Below are positions 62,782 to 64,000 of a DNA stretch of 64,000 nucleotides, piece after piece (positions within the stretch are counted from its first letter, which is position 1; each line of letters starts with the position of its first letter). The stretch spans positions 62,001 through 126,000 of the forward strand of contig JAMZAV010000637.1 in assembly GCA_024449915.1 (NCBI GenBank). The letters run 5' to 3'. The translations under genes and the position numbers were made by a program. The notes beneath the pieces are model-generated. The model did not search any database. It saw nothing but the letters and a program-made list of their open reading frames with translations, and was not told the origin of the DNA. This DNA is from Sweltsa coloradensis. Its lineage: Eukaryota > Arthropoda > Insecta > Plecoptera > Chloroperlidae.

Positions 62782-64000
62782 TATGATTGTTAAAATATTG
62801 TCAATATTTGTGTGGTTATATTTTAAAATATATTTATTGTTTCAAGGTTGAAAGTCACCAAGGTGTGTTTGGAGCTATGCTCTTAACGATTTAGTCAAAG
62901 AATGTGCCGCGAACAAATAATAAATAAATAAATACCCAAAAATTGATGAAAATAAGTCCATAACAGAAGATTAAAAAAATCTACTATCTGAAGCGGAAAT
63001 CGAATCCAGGGCGGCGCGGGGCTATTGACCAATGAGGCTATGAGGTAAACAATATTCGATATACTCGACAAAAATACATTCTAAAACATATGAGACGGAC
63101 TTCTTCTATTCCTATCCATTACTAATTCATTATTTGACCATGAGAAACGTGTGGAAGATTGGTCGAAGAAGAAGTTGAAGAGCGAGGTGAATCGTGGCAC
63201 CGGGTGGCAGTAAGTAAAGCTGTGGAAATACAGGAAAGAGAATATGTGGTGGGGCAGATGCAGGATGAAGATGAAGAAACGCTGAGCCCGGCGCTGACCT
63301 CAGCGCAAAACAGTTTCGTGCTCTAAATATCATAGTTGGAAGTGAGTTATTGAATAATTATTATTAAATGAGGTGGTTTCTACTATTTAGGCTTCACATT
63401 CTTTACAAAATAACTTATAATAAATTCTATATTTTGACTTTTTTAATTGACCAATATTTTTTATGGTTCGGTTACTTTTCAAGTTCCTATTTTTGAAAGG
63501 GAATGGGAACGGAATTTAGTTCCTTATGTTGGTAAACTTGGCCAAGAGAACAGAACAGAACAGCCTGATTGTGTGTACGATTGAATGCGTGAGCTGAGCT
63601 CGAGGAAACATATTTTGTGATGTCACTCGTCGGCCACAGGAATGCAGCTGGATACGGAAGAAAGAGACTTCGGCCAGGAAGAAGAAGAAGTAAGACAGAC
63701 AGACAGAGGTCGTTCGCACTCGCCGTCCCAGGTGGAATTCAACAGTTTTATGGACCACAATGAATTATTGTCTCTCTCACTGTTGCGAGCTGGGCGTGCG
63801 GTGACGCCCCATGGCGACGAGGGTAATCGCGAGCCCGTATAGCACATACTTCATCAGGCTTGGCACAAGGGTTGCGGGGACGTCGTCATGGATGGGGGGG
63901 GGGGAAATTGTCCCGGCGCTACGAAAAAAAACGGTCAATCCATTTCCCATCTATTTTTTAGAATGTTTTTTATGTGTTATTTTGCGTAATTTATCATATT
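62782..64000. other. Right end of the window, no gene recognised
   Basis: A tRNA-like minus-strand remnant (GGATTCGATTTCC box B) lies at about 62990-63060, an AAGTTCC-type repeat at about 63460-63540, and a GC-richer block with short uncharacterised frames at 63600-63900. A short G-run lies at about 63894. Nothing could be assigned to TTC28. Confidence 0.5.

Noticed and set aside
63130..63333. Possible RTE-like LINE tail similar to 30530-30893
   Set aside because: Only general Glu/Arg-rich composition is shared; motif words are absent.

Overview
The window is eukaryotic, AT-rich, intron-rich genomic DNA from an invertebrate animal. It holds one recognisable host gene and a dense crowd of transposable elements. 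The host gene is the metazoan tetratricopeptide-repeat gene TTC28 (TPRBK), on the minus strand. Fourteen consecutive coding exons lie between 48276 and 13916 and give about 946 codons of uninterrupted reading frame with matching splice phases. They run from just upstream of the first TPR to deep in the TPR array. The 3' exons, including the CHAT domain known in the family, lie off the left edge. Any 5'-terminal exon was not recognised in 48.3-64 kb. The 8-mer TAGGCCTA occurs about two dozen times, and BEL/Pao, Penelope-like, hAT, piggyBac and pogo-type elements are all present. Together these suggest an arthropod or another invertebrate; I cannot name the species.

Layout: 1-5.3 kb is a decayed BEL/Pao retrotransposon cut by the window edge, with its 3' flank/LTR. 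5.3-7.2 kb is a long foldback element carrying a later MITE. 8.0-10.5 kb is a complete hAT-like transposon with a broken transposase. 12-15.5 kb has hAT MITEs and two TTC28 exons. 15.8-23 kb holds MITEs, a tRNA-derived SINE, a large direct repeat and a triple nest (piggyBac inside a hAT-type element, and a Penelope-like element inside the piggyBac). 23.7-34.4 kb carries most TTC28 exons, separated by a pogo/Tigger-like element, several hAT MITEs and an RTE-like LINE tail. 33.1-37.1 kb has two inverted-repeat elements with hammerhead ribozyme motifs. 37.2-40.2 kb is a CR1/L2-like LINE. 40.5-46.3 kb has a perfect hairpin, exons and six more hAT-like insertions. 46.8-48.3 kb has the two most upstream exons seen. 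48.3-64 kb has no recognised gene. It contains SINEs and three pairs of repeats whose partners differ mainly by scattered small insertions, which looks like unpolished long-read sequence.

The only functional gene network visible is TTC28 itself. The other coding material is selfish DNA and almost all of it is broken. The most interesting signal is the pair of foldback elements at 33.1-33.5 and 34.6-37.1 kb. Both have 12-15 bp target duplications and outward-facing hammerhead ribozymes in inverted copies, as in Penelope-like retroelement terminal repeats. The second strong signal is the number of insertions (about sixteen) with well-defined 8-bp target duplications in the introns of a single gene.
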